The notes beneath the pieces are model-generated. The model made no database searches and had not been told where the DNA came from. It saw nothing but the letters and a program-made list of their open reading frames with translations. Positions 26,198 through 34,746 of a DNA stretch of 64,000 nt are shown piece by piece (positions within the stretch are counted from its first letter, which is position 1; each line of letters opens with the position of its first letter). This DNA is from Leptospira perolatii. GTDB lineage: Bacteria; Spirochaetota; Leptospiria; Leptospirales; Leptospiraceae. Where the stretch lies: NCBI RefSeq assembly GCF_002811875.1, contig NZ_NPDZ01000005.1:199631-263630 (forward strand), in the 5' to 3' direction. A program made the translations under genes and the position numbers.

Positions 26198-27738
26198 CAG
26201 TGTCTAAAATGCCTCATGCCGGTAAATACCATGATCAATCCGTGCTCGTCTGCTGCCTTGATCACTTCTTCGTCTCGGATAGATCCGCCTGGTTGAATGA
26301 TTGCCTTGGCTCCCACTTTTGCGATCGCATCGATCCCGTCTCTGAAAGGAAAGTAAGCGTCACTTGCTACGTACGAGCCTACAACTGAAAGCCCTACGTT
26401 CAAAGCTTTCGTGGCACCCAAATGAACCGAGTCCACTCTGGACATTTGACCAGCTCCGATTCCTAATGTTGCATTCTCTTGCGCATATACGATCGCATTC
26501 GATTTTATGAATTTAGCTGCAGACCAGGCGAACATAAGACCTTTCAAATCCGCGTCCGATGGTTTCTTTTTCGTAACTACTTTCAAGTCCTTTTCAGAAA
26601 TCGTGGCGTAGTCTCTGTCCTGTAACAAAATACCATGGTGGATCGGACGAAGATCCATTTCATCAAGGGCTTCTTTGAAATCCGCGATTTCGATCAATCG
26701 AACATTCGGTTTCTTGGAGAAAAACTCTAAAGCTTCCGGAGTGAATTTTTGCGCGATTACACCTTCTACGAAAGTTTCTCCGATGCTCGCTGCGAGTTCT
26801 CCGGTGACTACTCCCTTGATTCCAATGATTCCACCGAATGCAGAAATAGGATCTGTTCTTTTTGCAAGTTGAAATGCTTCTTGTGTGTTATCTGCATAAG
26901 CGATACCGCAAGGGTTCAGGTGCTTGATAATGCAAACTGTGTTTTCTGGCAGTAACGCTGCGATATGAAATGCAGCGTCGAAATCGAGCATATTGTTAAA
27001 CGAAAGCTCTTTTCCTTGCAGAGGCGAAAATTCACTTTTTGTAAATAATGGTTCGTAAAATGCGGCGCCTTGGTGAGGGTTTTCTCCATATCTAAGTTTT
27101 TGTTTTTTTGTAAAAGATAGATTGAGTATCTCCGGAAACTTTTCTCCCGCGATTCCGTTGAACCAGGAAGAAATCGCAGAATCATACATCGCAGTGTGAG
27201 AGAAGGCTTTTCTCATCAGAAGAAAAGAAGTGTCCGCGTCTACCGAACCTGAGTTTACGCTCATGGAATCTGCAACTGTTTTGTAATCCGCCGGATCTGT
27301 AACTACGACTGTATGTCTGTAATTCTTGGCTGCGGATCGGATCATAGAAGGTCCGCCTATATCGATATTTTCGATCGCCAGATCCAGAGAAACTCCACCT
27401 TGCGAAACAGTCTTTACGAAAGGGTATAGATTAACGACTACCAAATCGATTTTCGGAATCTGGTGTTTTTCCATGGTCTTGACGTGTTCTGGGTTGGAAA
27501 TGACTCCTAGCAACCCTCCGTGTACTTTCGGATGCAGAGTTTTGACTCTACCATCCAAGATTTCCGGGAATCCAGTGTAATCATCGATTGCGATTGCTGC
27601 GATTCCATTTTCTTTCAGAACCTTGAGGGTTCCACCTGTAGAGATGATCTCTACGCCTTTTTGTTGGAGAAGTTTGGCAAAATCGATCAGACCAGTTTTA
27701 TCACTTACTGAAATGAGAGCGCGACGGATTTGGATCAT
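26197..27738 (-). CDS. purH: Bifunctional AICAR formyltransferase / IMP cyclohydrolase
   Basis: The last two steps of purine synthesis, 513 residues (E. coli 529). The N-terminal IMP cyclohydrolase domain (about 1-195) has [11 protein letters not shown] at 7-17, the STGGT loop near 33, and [12 protein letters not shown] near 64-75. The C-terminal transformylase domain has LRYGENPHQ near 215, KHLNPCG near 270 with the catalytic Lys-His pair, SAFGG, and the [10 protein letters not shown] loop near 486. It is the second gene of a purN-purH-membrane-protein minus-strand group, starting one base after the purN stop codon. Confidence 0.97.
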   Translation of the reverse strand: MIQIRRALISVSDKTGLIDFAKLLQQKGVEIISTGGTLKVLKENGIAAIAIDDYTGFPEILDGRVKTLHPKVHGGLLGVISNPEHVKTMEKHQIPKIDLVVVNLYPFVKTVSQGGVSLDLAIENIDIGGPSMIRSAAKNYRHTVVVTDPADYKTVADSMSVNSGSVDADTSFLLMRKAFSHTAMYDSAISSWFNGIAGEKFPEILNLSFTKKQKLRYGENPHQGAAFYEPLFTKSEFSPLQGKELSFNNMLDFDAAFHIAALLPENTVCIIKHLNPCGIAYADNTQEAFQLAKRTDPISAFGGIIGIKGVVTGELAASIGETFVEGVIAQKFTPEALEFFSKKPNVRLIEIADFKEALDEMDLRPIHHGILLQDRDYATISEKDLKVVTKKKPSDADLKGLMFAWSAAKFIKSNAIVYAQENATLGIGAGQMSRVDSVHLGATKALNVGLSVVGSYVASDAYFPFRDGIDAIAKVGAKAIIQPGGSIRDEEVIKAADEHGLIMVFTGMRHFRH

Positions 27739-27739
27739 G

Positions 27740-28366
27740 CTAAAGGATGGTGACCTTCCTATCTTTGATGGAGAGCTTGCCCTCGCAGAAATATTTTACT
27801 GCGAGGGGCAGGATTTTATGTTCCTCTTTCAGAATTGCCAGAGTCAATTCTCTTTCCGTAAGATTCCCATCGATTTTCACGATTCCTTGGAGAATAATCG
27901 GACCGGAATCCACACCTTCGTCCACAAAGTGAGCGGTGCATCCGGAGACTTTAACTCCGTGTTCGAACGCTTGCTTTTGTGCATTCAATCCGGGAAAGGC
28001 GGGCAGCAAAGAGGGATGAATGTTGATGATTCGATTTTTAAATGTACGGATGATCTCTGGCCTTAGAATTCTCATGTAGCCTGCCGCGACGATCAGATCC
28101 GGGGACAGATTCTCCAAAGTCTTGAGAAGATCTTCGTGGTATCGGTTCTTGTCCGTGTATTTTTTGTAATCGAGTATTTTTGTCGGAACTTCGAACTTCT
28201 TGGCGATCTCTAAAGCGGGAGCTTCTGGGTTATCGGTCAAAATTTGGACCGGAATACCCCTAATTTTTCCTTTTTTTAGATTTTCTAGAACCGCCCCCAG
28301 GTTGGAGCCTCGGCCCGAAACCAGGAATACAAGCTTTTTTTTGGGTGAGGGAAACAGACTTGCCAA
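27740..28366 (-). CDS. purN: Phosphoribosylglycinamide formyltransferase
   Basis: Transfers a formyl group from 10-formyltetrahydrofolate to GAR. The motif [14 protein letters not shown] binds the substrate phosphate; the catalytic Asn-His-Asp set sits in [13 protein letters not shown] and [14 protein letters not shown]. The open frame continues up to a GTG at 28453, but that would abut the fliS ATG at 28454 head to head and add about 29 residues with no family match. TTG 28366 gives 208 residues with the usual short N-terminus, so I chose it; GTG 28387 is another option. The start therefore is uncertain while the function is not. Confidence 0.88.
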   Translation of the reverse strand: MASLFPSPKKKLVFLVSGRGSNLGAVLENLKKGKIRGIPVQILTDNPEAPALEIAKKFEVPTKILDYKKYTDKNRYHEDLLKTLENLSPDLIVAAGYMRILRPEIIRTFKNRIINIHPSLLPAFPGLNAQKQAFEHGVKVSGCTAHFVDEGVDSGPIILQGIVKIDGNLTERELTLAILKEEHKILPLAVKYFCEGKLSIKDRKVTIL

Positions 28367-28453
28367 GAATTTTCGCGCGAGATACACTCGGAATGTCCCA
28401 GTCCACGTTAAGGCAGTCTCGGAATTTGTCGAAAAGTATTTCAGGAGAGACAC

Positions 28454-28897
28454 ATGTCACTTGCTAGAAAATCGACGGCCTCGGTCGAACAGTACAAATC
28501 CAACGAAATTTCAACTGTTAGTCAGGGAAGACTCATCGTAATGCTATACGAAGGGGCCATTCGCTTCTTAAACGTTGCCATCGAATGCAATACTCCGCGA
28601 AAATACGACGTAGTAAATAACAATGTATTGAAAGCCCAGGAGATCGTGACCGAACTCATGCTGGCTTTGAATCTGGAGCAGGGCGGGGAAGTCGCAAACA
28701 ACCTTCTCGGGATCTATGTTTATATCAAAAAGCGCTTACTCGAAGCGAATATGAAAAAGGATTCCGAGATTATGAAAGAGATCATCAAGTATTTAGAGGA
28801 TCTCAAGGCAGCCTGGGAAGAAATCGAGAAAAAGGAAAAAGCTTCTGTGGTAGCACTTCCTAACGCAGGCTCAAAAGGCCTTTCTCTGCAAGGTTAA
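28454..28897 (+). CDS. fliS: Flagellar export chaperone FliS
   Basis: A 147-residue helical chaperone that holds flagellin in the cytoplasm before export. The family pattern is plain: VEQYKSNEISTVSQGRLIVM, LYEGAIRFLN, KAQEIVTELMLALNLE and LYVYIKKRL-like LLGIYVYIKKRLLEANMKK. The ribosome site AGGAG is well placed before ATG 28454. Leptospiral flagella are periplasmic, so the client is FlaB. The gene is followed by a coiled-coil protein and a J-domain protein in the same direction. Confidence 0.93.
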   Translation: MSLARKSTASVEQYKSNEISTVSQGRLIVMLYEGAIRFLNVAIECNTPRKYDVVNNNVLKAQEIVTELMLALNLEQGGEVANNLLGIYVYIKKRLLEANMKKDSEIMKEIIKYLEDLKAAWEEIEKKEKASVVALPNAGSKGLSLQG

Positions 28898-28978
28898 CGA
28901 ACGTAAGTGCATCGGCTTTTATAAAGAAGTTAGGTCAAAACTCTGAGCTCTAAAAAAAAACAGTCAGTTTCTAAGGGA

Positions 28979-29398
28979 TTGGCGCAAACCAAATCCCGCC
29001 AGATAAAGTTATTCGAACTATACTCAGAAAAAATTTCAATTTTAGACGAGGTCATTTCCAACCAAAAAAGACAGTTGGAAATACTTTCTCACGGCGATGG
29101 GGAAGGTGCCTCTAAAATCGAGAAGTCAAACTTGAAATGCATGCATAGAATGATGTCCCTGGACCGGCTCATAGAACGCTTGGAGGAGTCTTCTCCCCAA
29201 ACTTTGGAGCTGATCCAGCTGACAAGTACCTTGTTCCAAAAGTTGGATGAATCCAGGAATCTGAACGAGAAAGTCGGACAGGTAATGGAATCCATTCTGA
29301 GAGAATACCAAAAAGAGTTGAACACGGTCCAGGCCCAGATACAACTAAAGAAATTCCTAGCCCAGAGGAAATTCGGTTGGAAGACGGGGACCTGTTAA
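28979..29398 (+). CDS. Coiled-coil protein next to fliS, possibly FlgN/FliT-like
   Basis: A 139-residue, almost wholly helical protein with heptad-like spacing (ELYSEKISILDEVISNQKRQ, SLDRLIERLEESSPQTLELI). Small helical proteins beside fliS are often flagellar chaperones (FliT, FlgN); this is inference from position and shape, since no diagnostic motif is visible. The frame opens at TTG 28979 after a nearby AAGGG; no ATG is available upstream before the stop at 28931. Its 3' end overlaps the J-domain gene by 22 bases. Confidence 0.65.
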   Translation: MAQTKSRQIKLFELYSEKISILDEVISNQKRQLEILSHGDGEGASKIEKSNLKCMHRMMSLDRLIERLEESSPQTLELIQLTSTLFQKLDESRNLNEKVGQVMESILREYQKELNTVQAQIQLKKFLAQRKFGWKTGTC

Positions 29399-29898
29399 GC
29401 AGAGCATTAGATTTTTACGGCTTACCCAAAAGATTCAATGAAGATCTAGTTCGATCTAAGTTCCGTGAGCTCTCCAGAAAATATCATCCAGATTCGGGTG
29501 AGTATGATAACGACATTTTATTTAAAGAGCTAGTTCATTTAAGAGATGTACTGCTGGATTCGTTAAGTTCCACCGCAAATGTGAAAGCGGAAAAAACTGG
29601 ACAAAATGAGTCAGACCCGAATTGGCAAGAATCCAATTCCCAAAAGGATAAAGAAGGATTCGGGCGGTACAAAGATGCAACTCAGCTAGCTGCCTCTGCA
29701 CTTGAAACATATTTTAAGTCCACCGAAGGAAATCCTGTTTTTTTAGATGCCAAAGAAAATCCAGATCTGAGAAAACTAAGAGAAAATCTTTTAATTGCCA
29801 AATCGGAACTAGAAACATTTCTCAAAGAATACCCAAATAGCATCTGGAAAAACGATGCAGAGAAAACCTTAAAAAGAATCGGGGTTTGGTTTCGATAG
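29377..29898 (+). CDS. J-domain (DnaJ-like) protein
   Basis: A 173-residue protein whose first 60 residues form a J domain: FYGLPKRFNEDLVRSKFREL, then the HPD motif at 37-39 (RKYHPDS), followed by the third helix KELVHLRDVLLDSL. The HPD loop is what stimulates ATP hydrolysis by DnaK. No Gly/Phe or zinc-finger regions follow, so this is a class C J protein. The C-terminal half is helical and ends with KDAEKTLKRIG, a TPR-like helix pair. TTG 29377 with AGAGGA upstream overlaps the preceding gene. Its place beside fliS suggests a co-chaperone for flagellar or periplasmic clients. Confidence 0.85.
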   Translation: MEDGDLLSRALDFYGLPKRFNEDLVRSKFRELSRKYHPDSGEYDNDILFKELVHLRDVLLDSLSSTANVKAEKTGQNESDPNWQESNSQKDKEGFGRYKDATQLAASALETYFKSTEGNPVFLDAKENPDLRKLRENLLIAKSELETFLKEYPNSIWKNDAEKTLKRIGVWFR

Positions 29899-30085
29899 AG
29901 GCTCGGAATCGGTTCTGGCTTTCTTAGAGATAAGCTTCCAAAAGCGCTCTATCCTTTTTCTGAAATCACATTCTTGGGGAATCAAACCTCTTCCTTGGGA
30001 CTTGAATCTTTTATCCTGTTTCAGTATTCTAATTGCATTTTGCTAAAGAATCAATAAAACTTAATATTCTGATATAGGATATTAA

Positions 30086-30475
30086 GTGGAAGATTTATTC
30101 GAAGGTAGTGTGGACGAAGACTGGGGAAAATGGGATCCGGAGTACGTGGCATTTCGCGTCAAACTGGACCCCCTAGAATTGGAAGACGAACTAGTATTTT
30201 CTGAAAGACTGAGTGATCTTGGAGCTTGGTATTTAACTCTTAAAAATGACCCTTTGCAAAGAATCGTAATTTGCATTCGGAGGGAAGCAAACATCCAGGA
30301 AATCAAGCAAAGATGTTTGGAAGAACTTAGATTGCAGGGAGTCACTCCCAGAATAGACGGAACCGGAGCAGTCTACAGTCGAAGAAAAACTGCGACAGTG
30401 CTCCAGTGGAAGAAGACTCTAAGTTATAGAGTAGAGATAGAGGGAAGGATTCTGGAAATGTACATTACGGATTGA
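30086..30475 (+). CDS. Hypothetical protein, 129 aa
   Basis: No family recognised. It begins at GTG 30086, with AGGA eight bases upstream. The sequence looks like a soluble mixed alpha/beta domain: WYLTLKNDPLQRIVICIRRE (about 52-71) followed by an Arg-rich stretch (SRRKTATVLQWKKTL, about 97-111) and YRVEIEGRILEMYI at the end. A possible promoter (TTGCTA / AATATT, 17 bases apart) lies in the 187-base AT-rich gap upstream, just before an imperfect palindrome AATATTC..GGATATT at 30063-30083 that includes the ribosome site. Confidence 0.6.
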   Translation: MEDLFEGSVDEDWGKWDPEYVAFRVKLDPLELEDELVFSERLSDLGAWYLTLKNDPLQRIVICIRREANIQEIKQRCLEELRLQGVTPRIDGTGAVYSRRKTATVLQWKKTLSYRVEIEGRILEMYITD

Positions 30476-30565
30476 CTTGCGATCTGGATTCTCTTTTTTG
30501 CAATCGATGGTTCGAAGCAATTGCGATTTTCTAAGAGTGAGTGATCTATAGAAAAATTTGGGAAT

Positions 30566-31093
30566 TCAAGGAACCGAAATCGTATTGGAGGGCAAAGAGA
30601 AAACAAACACATCCTTTGTCGCATTGTTCAGATCCACCGAAAACACCGAGGACCTAAGTGTAACGAATTGTCCTGAGGTTAAGGTCGCAATAATCTTGCA
30701 GACTCGGTTTTGATTTTCTCCTACTCCAGGGGCGGCGAGAGGACCAGTGTTAGGTGAAACTTCTATGGAATATTCGATCGGCTGGTTCGGGATTAGATTG
30801 AGAGGCAACTGGCAATTGGCACCGGAACTAAAATCCGCTGGGTTTCTAGAGGCAAACTCTGTACTCGCCGCATACAAAGTGTAGCCGTTGAACAGAAATT
30901 CAGGATTCCCGGCTCTAAGTCTGATCTCATGACCGGAACTGATCGCAGAAATGGAAATGATTGTAGGTGGTGTGGTTACGATTCGATTGGTAGAGTAGTT
31001 CCGATAGCAACCGAACAAAACGAAAGGTAAGCTTGCACAGACAAGTGCATGAAGTAATAGCCGGAAACTGCTCCGGGAAGTTTGGAAATTCAT
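30566..31093 (-). CDS. Hypothetical lipoprotein
   Basis: A 175-residue protein with a signal sequence and lipobox LFGC (Cys29) after the segment ALVCASLPFV. The mature part is rich in Ser, Thr and Asn with alternating beta-strand-like segments (PPTIISISAIS, EIRLRAGN, FVTLRSSVFSVDL), suggesting an Ig-like or jelly-roll fold. No function assigned. Its ATG overlaps by one base the stop of the HNH gene upstream on the same strand, so the two are translated together. Confidence 0.72.
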   Translation of the reverse strand: MNFQTSRSSFRLLLHALVCASLPFVLFGCYRNYSTNRIVTTPPTIISISAISSGHEIRLRAGNPEFLFNGYTLYAASTEFASRNPADFSSGANCQLPLNLIPNQPIEYSIEVSPNTGPLAAPGVGENQNRVCKIIATLTSGQFVTLRSSVFSVDLNNATKDVFVFSLPSNTISVP

Positions 31094-31644
31094 TATCTAC
31101 GGATATAATCTGCCCAACCGAACTTTTCTGCAAGTTGGTCGGATACGGAAAAGTGTGGAATCCGCCTTTTGTTTGTCGACCGCTTTTCCGGAATTTCCCA
31201 TTTCAACTCGTGAAGCAACCGATTCCCTTTTCTAGTATTGCATTCCCTGCAAGCGGTCACTAGGTTTTCCCAAGTATGATAGGTGCCTGGTTTGGAAGTC
31301 TCCGGAACTTCGTGCCATCTGCTTTTCGGAATCACATGGTCGAGAGTCAGCTTAGAAGCGGGAAGTCTTCTACCGCAATAAACGCATTCATGATTGTCCC
31401 GGAGAAAAATATTTTCCCTCGAGAGTCTATGCCGTTTGGAGGGGACTCTGTAGTAATTTGTGAGTAGTATGATTCTGGGAGTGGTGAATTTTATACGCTC
31501 GGAACGAATCCAAAGATCTTTTTCGTCCCGGATCAACTGAGCTTTATTCAAAATCAGCAATACGATAGCGTCTCGAACCGTTCGAATGCCTACCGGCACA
31601 AACGTTGCGTTCAGGACCAAAACTGGCTGAGCGAGAACGTCCAT
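31093..31644 (-). CDS. HNH endonuclease-family protein
   Basis: A 183-residue protein of the HNH type widely annotated in bacteria. The zinc ligands are Cys87-x2-Cys90 (ECVYCGR) and Cys132-x2-Cys135 (ACRECN); the catalytic core is Asp102-His103 (LDHVIP) with Asn127 in WENLVTA. The N-terminal VLVLNATFVPVGI segment is typical of this group, found with no restriction partner. It probably cuts DNA in repair or defence, although many members are uncharacterised. It is followed without a gap by the lipoprotein gene. Confidence 0.85.
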   Translation of the reverse strand: MDVLAQPVLVLNATFVPVGIRTVRDAIVLLILNKAQLIRDEKDLWIRSERIKFTTPRIILLTNYYRVPSKRHRLSRENIFLRDNHECVYCGRRLPASKLTLDHVIPKSRWHEVPETSKPGTYHTWENLVTACRECNTRKGNRLLHELKWEIPEKRSTNKRRIPHFSVSDQLAEKFGWADYIRR

Positions 31645-31688
31645 AACTTACCAGACAGTAAAGGATGCTTTTTAAATGTCGAGTAAAA

Positions 31689-32315
31689 CTATTTTCTAGA
31701 AGAACGTTTCTTCTTCCAATAAAAAATGAACAAAACGGTACTGAGGAACAGTCCTAAAATTGCAAAGACAGTTAACTGTCCTTGGTGAACCCATTCTTCC
31801 AGCTTTTCTAAATTACTCGCACCAAAAAAGCCTAGATAGACCCAGACCGGTACTGATATTGCCGCAGCAATTGTATCTAAAGTAAGAAAACGTGAAAATG
31901 CGATTCGATCCGAGGTGCCTGCAGTGAGGTAGATCGGCATTCTGAGTCCAGGCATAAAGCGAGCTACAAAAACGACCCACTGACCGTACTTCTCAAATTT
32001 CTCCTGTACCTGTGCAAATCGTTCCGGGGTCAAAAATTTTGCGATAAAGGGAATCCGAAGTACCTTTTCTCCATAAATTCTACCCAGCAAAAATACTGCG
32101 CTGTCTCCCACGAGTACTCCTGCCATTCCAATTCCAAACATAAAATGAGGATTTGCGTATCCTAGACCGGCGATCACTCCTCCGGAAACTAGGGAAACAT
32201 CTTCCGGAACCGGCAGCCCGAATCCGCAAAGCAATAAGGTAAGAAATACAGCGATATAACCAAAGTCGTTTCCGAACGTAGAAAAAAAACTGACAAGTAT
32301 GACAAGGAAATCCAT
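31689..32315 (-). CDS. DedA-family inner-membrane protein
   Basis: A 208-residue polytopic protein of the DedA/SNARE-associated family, proposed to flip or recycle undecaprenyl phosphate or phosphatidylethanolamine. The family signatures are GFGLPVPEDVSLVSGG near 31-46, GDSAVFLLGR-GE-YG-like VGDSAVFLLGRIYG near 71-84, and the amphipathic ARFMPGLRMPIYLTAG near 117-132 with the conserved Arg pair. Four or five membrane helices are predicted. The C-terminus is basic (KKKRSSRK), in line with cytoplasmic orientation. It is apparently monocistronic. Confidence 0.88.
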   Translation of the reverse strand: MDFLVILVSFFSTFGNDFGYIAVFLTLLLCGFGLPVPEDVSLVSGGVIAGLGYANPHFMFGIGMAGVLVGDSAVFLLGRIYGEKVLRIPFIAKFLTPERFAQVQEKFEKYGQWVVFVARFMPGLRMPIYLTAGTSDRIAFSRFLTLDTIAAAISVPVWVYLGFFGASNLEKLEEWVHQGQLTVFAILGLFLSTVLFIFYWKKKRSSRK

Positions 32316-32481
32316 TCGTAATATGATCTTCTTTGGGAAGAATAAGTACCAGAGAAAGGAAGTACTAAGAAATTGAAATCGAAAAACGCAATCTTGATAC
32401 TAGCAAGAAAACCGTAAGGAATCAATTTTCAGATTCCGTTTCGCTTGAAGCGATTTTCTTCGTTTTCGATTCTGGTTTTTT

Positions 32482-33627
32482 GTGAGAAGAAACAGATCCA
32501 GCTTAATCGAACTGGAAAATTCTTTACTATTACCGTACGCGGTTTTTCAACAAGACACCGGCGGTCGAGAATATCCGGAAGAAGAACACGGTTATAGACT
32601 CCCTTTTCAGCGCGATAGGGACAGAGTAGTCCATTCCAGCGCATTCAAAAGATTACAGTACAAAACCCAGGTTTTTGTGTATTCGGTCGGAGAAGATTAC
32701 AGAAACCGGCTTACACATACATTGGAAGTGGCAGGAATTTCTAGAACTCTTGCCGGAGCTTTAGGACTGAATTCTTACCTCGCAGAAACGATTGCTCTAG
32801 CTCATGACCTGGGCCACACTCCCTTTGGACACGCAGGACAAGAAGTAGTTTCGGAGTTGATGGAAGGAAAGGGAGGCTTCGAGCACAATAAACAATCTTT
32901 GCGGATTGTGAGAAGTTTAGAAACTCGTTATCCTGATTTTCCGGGATTGAATTTGTGCAAGGAAACTCTAAAGGGAATGATGAAGCACGGCGCGGAGTAT
33001 TCCGCTTCCGAACTCGGGCTGGCAAGAAAAACAGAGGGACCAAGTTTGGAGGCTCAGTGTGCTGACCTTGCGGACGAAATTGCTTATACGAGCCACGATG
33101 TCGAGGACGGATTGGAAATGGGATACATTCGGTTAGAAGAATTATCCGAGATTCCTCTTTGGGAAGAATATCATGATTCCGTAATTAATCGGTATTCCGG
33201 CTTGATTCCAAAAATTCAGGTCCGTACCGCAATCCGGGAATTGATCAACGGAATGGTCTCAAATATCGTAGAAGTCGTATCTAGTAGTTTGAAAAAACAT
33301 AATATAAATAGTAGAGAGGATTTGAATTCGATTTATTCCCAGGGAATCCGGATCGTAGGCTTTGAGGAAAAATTTGGAGAGAAGGTAAGGGAGTTGAAAG
33401 CATTCTTGCACCGTGCTTTGTACAGGCATCCAAGTGTGATCAAAACGAGCAACCACGGAAGGATTATCATAGAAACATTATTTGCGCATTTTAGAAAATT
33501 TCCTGAGCTGATTCCAGACTCTTACAAGGGTAGAATCGAGTCCGAAGGTTTGGATCGAAGCGTGTGCGATTTTGTAGCTGGAATGACCGATCGATATGCA
33601 GAGAACGTGTTCCAGTCTCTTTCCTAG
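32482..33627 (+). CDS. dgt: Deoxyguanosine triphosphate triphosphohydrolase-like protein
   Basis: An HD-domain enzyme of 381 residues that hydrolyses dNTPs to the nucleoside and triphosphate. Family blocks: RDRDRVVHSSAFKRLQYKTQV near 44-64, the metal-binding His79 (RLTHTLEVA), His108-Asp109 (LAHDLGHTPFGHAG), and the later LADEIAYTSHDVEDG near 194-208 with the second Asp. The group is often annotated dGTPase-like because substrate preference varies. The start GTG 32482 is used. The stop is six bases from the stop of the convergent cysteine desulfurase gene. Confidence 0.92.
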   Translation: MRRNRSSLIELENSLLLPYAVFQQDTGGREYPEEEHGYRLPFQRDRDRVVHSSAFKRLQYKTQVFVYSVGEDYRNRLTHTLEVAGISRTLAGALGLNSYLAETIALAHDLGHTPFGHAGQEVVSELMEGKGGFEHNKQSLRIVRSLETRYPDFPGLNLCKETLKGMMKHGAEYSASELGLARKTEGPSLEAQCADLADEIAYTSHDVEDGLEMGYIRLEELSEIPLWEEYHDSVINRYSGLIPKIQVRTAIRELINGMVSNIVEVVSSSLKKHNINSREDLNSIYSQGIRIVGFEEKFGEKVRELKAFLHRALYRHPSVIKTSNHGRIIIETLFAHFRKFPELIPDSYKGRIESEGLDRSVCDFVAGMTDRYAENVFQSLS

Positions 33628-33633
33628 AATCTT

Positions 33634-34746
33634 CTATAATAAACGAAGCACTTCGGAAATCGCGGAAATCAGATCCTCTACTTCGTTCGGAGTCGTAAAC
33701 ATTCCGGTGGAAATTCTGATGGCTCTAAGTGCTTCTTCTTGAGTGTAACCCATCGCGAGTAGCGATTTTGCAGGTTCTCTGGACCTGGACTTGCATGACG
33801 ACCCGGTAGAAAGCGCAAATCCTCTTTCTTCCATTCCTACCATGAAAAAGTCCAAATCATCAGTTGGTAAAAGGCAGAATGTAGTGGAGGGAAGTCTTGG
33901 AGAATTTTCCGCTACGATGCTTGCTCCTAACTCTTTGAGTGAATTTTCGATTCGATTTCTGAATTCGAGGAGTCTTTGGTTTTTTCTTTCCATTTCCTGA
34001 AATTGTATTTCTGAAGCTTCTACAAGAGCTAAGATCGCCGGGGAATTTTCGGTGCCGGCCCTGGATCCGTTTTCCTGGTTTCCGCCTTGGAACCATCCTG
34101 CTTCTTTTCTTTCCTTCGGCGAAAACCATACAGCTGAGGCTCCCATTCCAGCGCCTAACTTATGACCGGAAAATGTGAATCCGTTCAAACTAGAAAATGG
34201 CACAGAAACTTTTGCAAATGATTGCATTAAATCGGAGTACAGCTTTTGTCCGAACTCCTGGCAAATACTTCCAATTTGTTCCAAAGGTTGCAAGACGCCG
34301 GTTTCGTTTGCGGCATGCAAAGAGAACACTGGACCAGGTTGTTCTATAAATCTTTTACGTACTTCGTCAGGATCGATCTGACCTGTTTTGTCTGTTTTTA
34401 GTAGTGTATAAGAAATTCCTACTGCTTCCAACGCGGAGTAAAATGAAGAATGTTCTAAGGGAGAAACATAAGCGATCGAGCTGCAGAATTTTTTTGCCCA
34501 AAACGAAAGCAGATAATTTGCTTCGGTTCCAGTGGAACAGAATACGAATCCTTTCGGATCGCAGCCTGTCAGTTTTCCCAAAGTCTTTCTGGCTTCTTCT
34601 AGTCTGCCTTGTCTTTTCAGAGAAAACCGAGTTGGCCCGGAAGGATTATAGAATTCTGTTTCGTACTCGTCTAGATATTTTTGCAGCAATCCCGGAAGCG
34701 GTGGATGAGTCGCATTATAATCGAAGTACTTAATTTGTTGTTTCAT
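33634..34746 (-). CDS. Cysteine desulfurase (NifS/IscS family)
   Basis: A PLP-dependent enzyme of 370 residues that takes sulfur from cysteine for Fe-S clusters or thiolated tRNA. The pattern includes YFDYNATHPP (7-16), STGTEANYLL near 71-80, the Schiff-base Lys196 in SGHKLGAGMG, GSRAGTEN near 228, and the reactive Cys318 in STGSSCKSRSREPAK. No iscU or other isc/suf partners are next to it, so its role is probably in tRNA or single-enzyme sulfur delivery; NifS/IscS assignment is by family only. The start overlaps the end of the hypothetical gene 34730-36187 by 17 bases. Confidence 0.92.
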   Translation of the reverse strand: MKQQIKYFDYNATHPPLPGLLQKYLDEYETEFYNPSGPTRFSLKRQGRLEEARKTLGKLTGCDPKGFVFCSTGTEANYLLSFWAKKFCSSIAYVSPLEHSSFYSALEAVGISYTLLKTDKTGQIDPDEVRKRFIEQPGPVFSLHAANETGVLQPLEQIGSICQEFGQKLYSDLMQSFAKVSVPFSSLNGFTFSGHKLGAGMGASAVWFSPKERKEAGWFQGGNQENGSRAGTENSPAILALVEASEIQFQEMERKNQRLLEFRNRIENSLKELGASIVAENSPRLPSTTFCLLPTDDLDFFMVGMEERGFALSTGSSCKSRSREPAKSLLAMGYTQEEALRAIRISTGMFTTPNEVEDLISAISEVLRLL

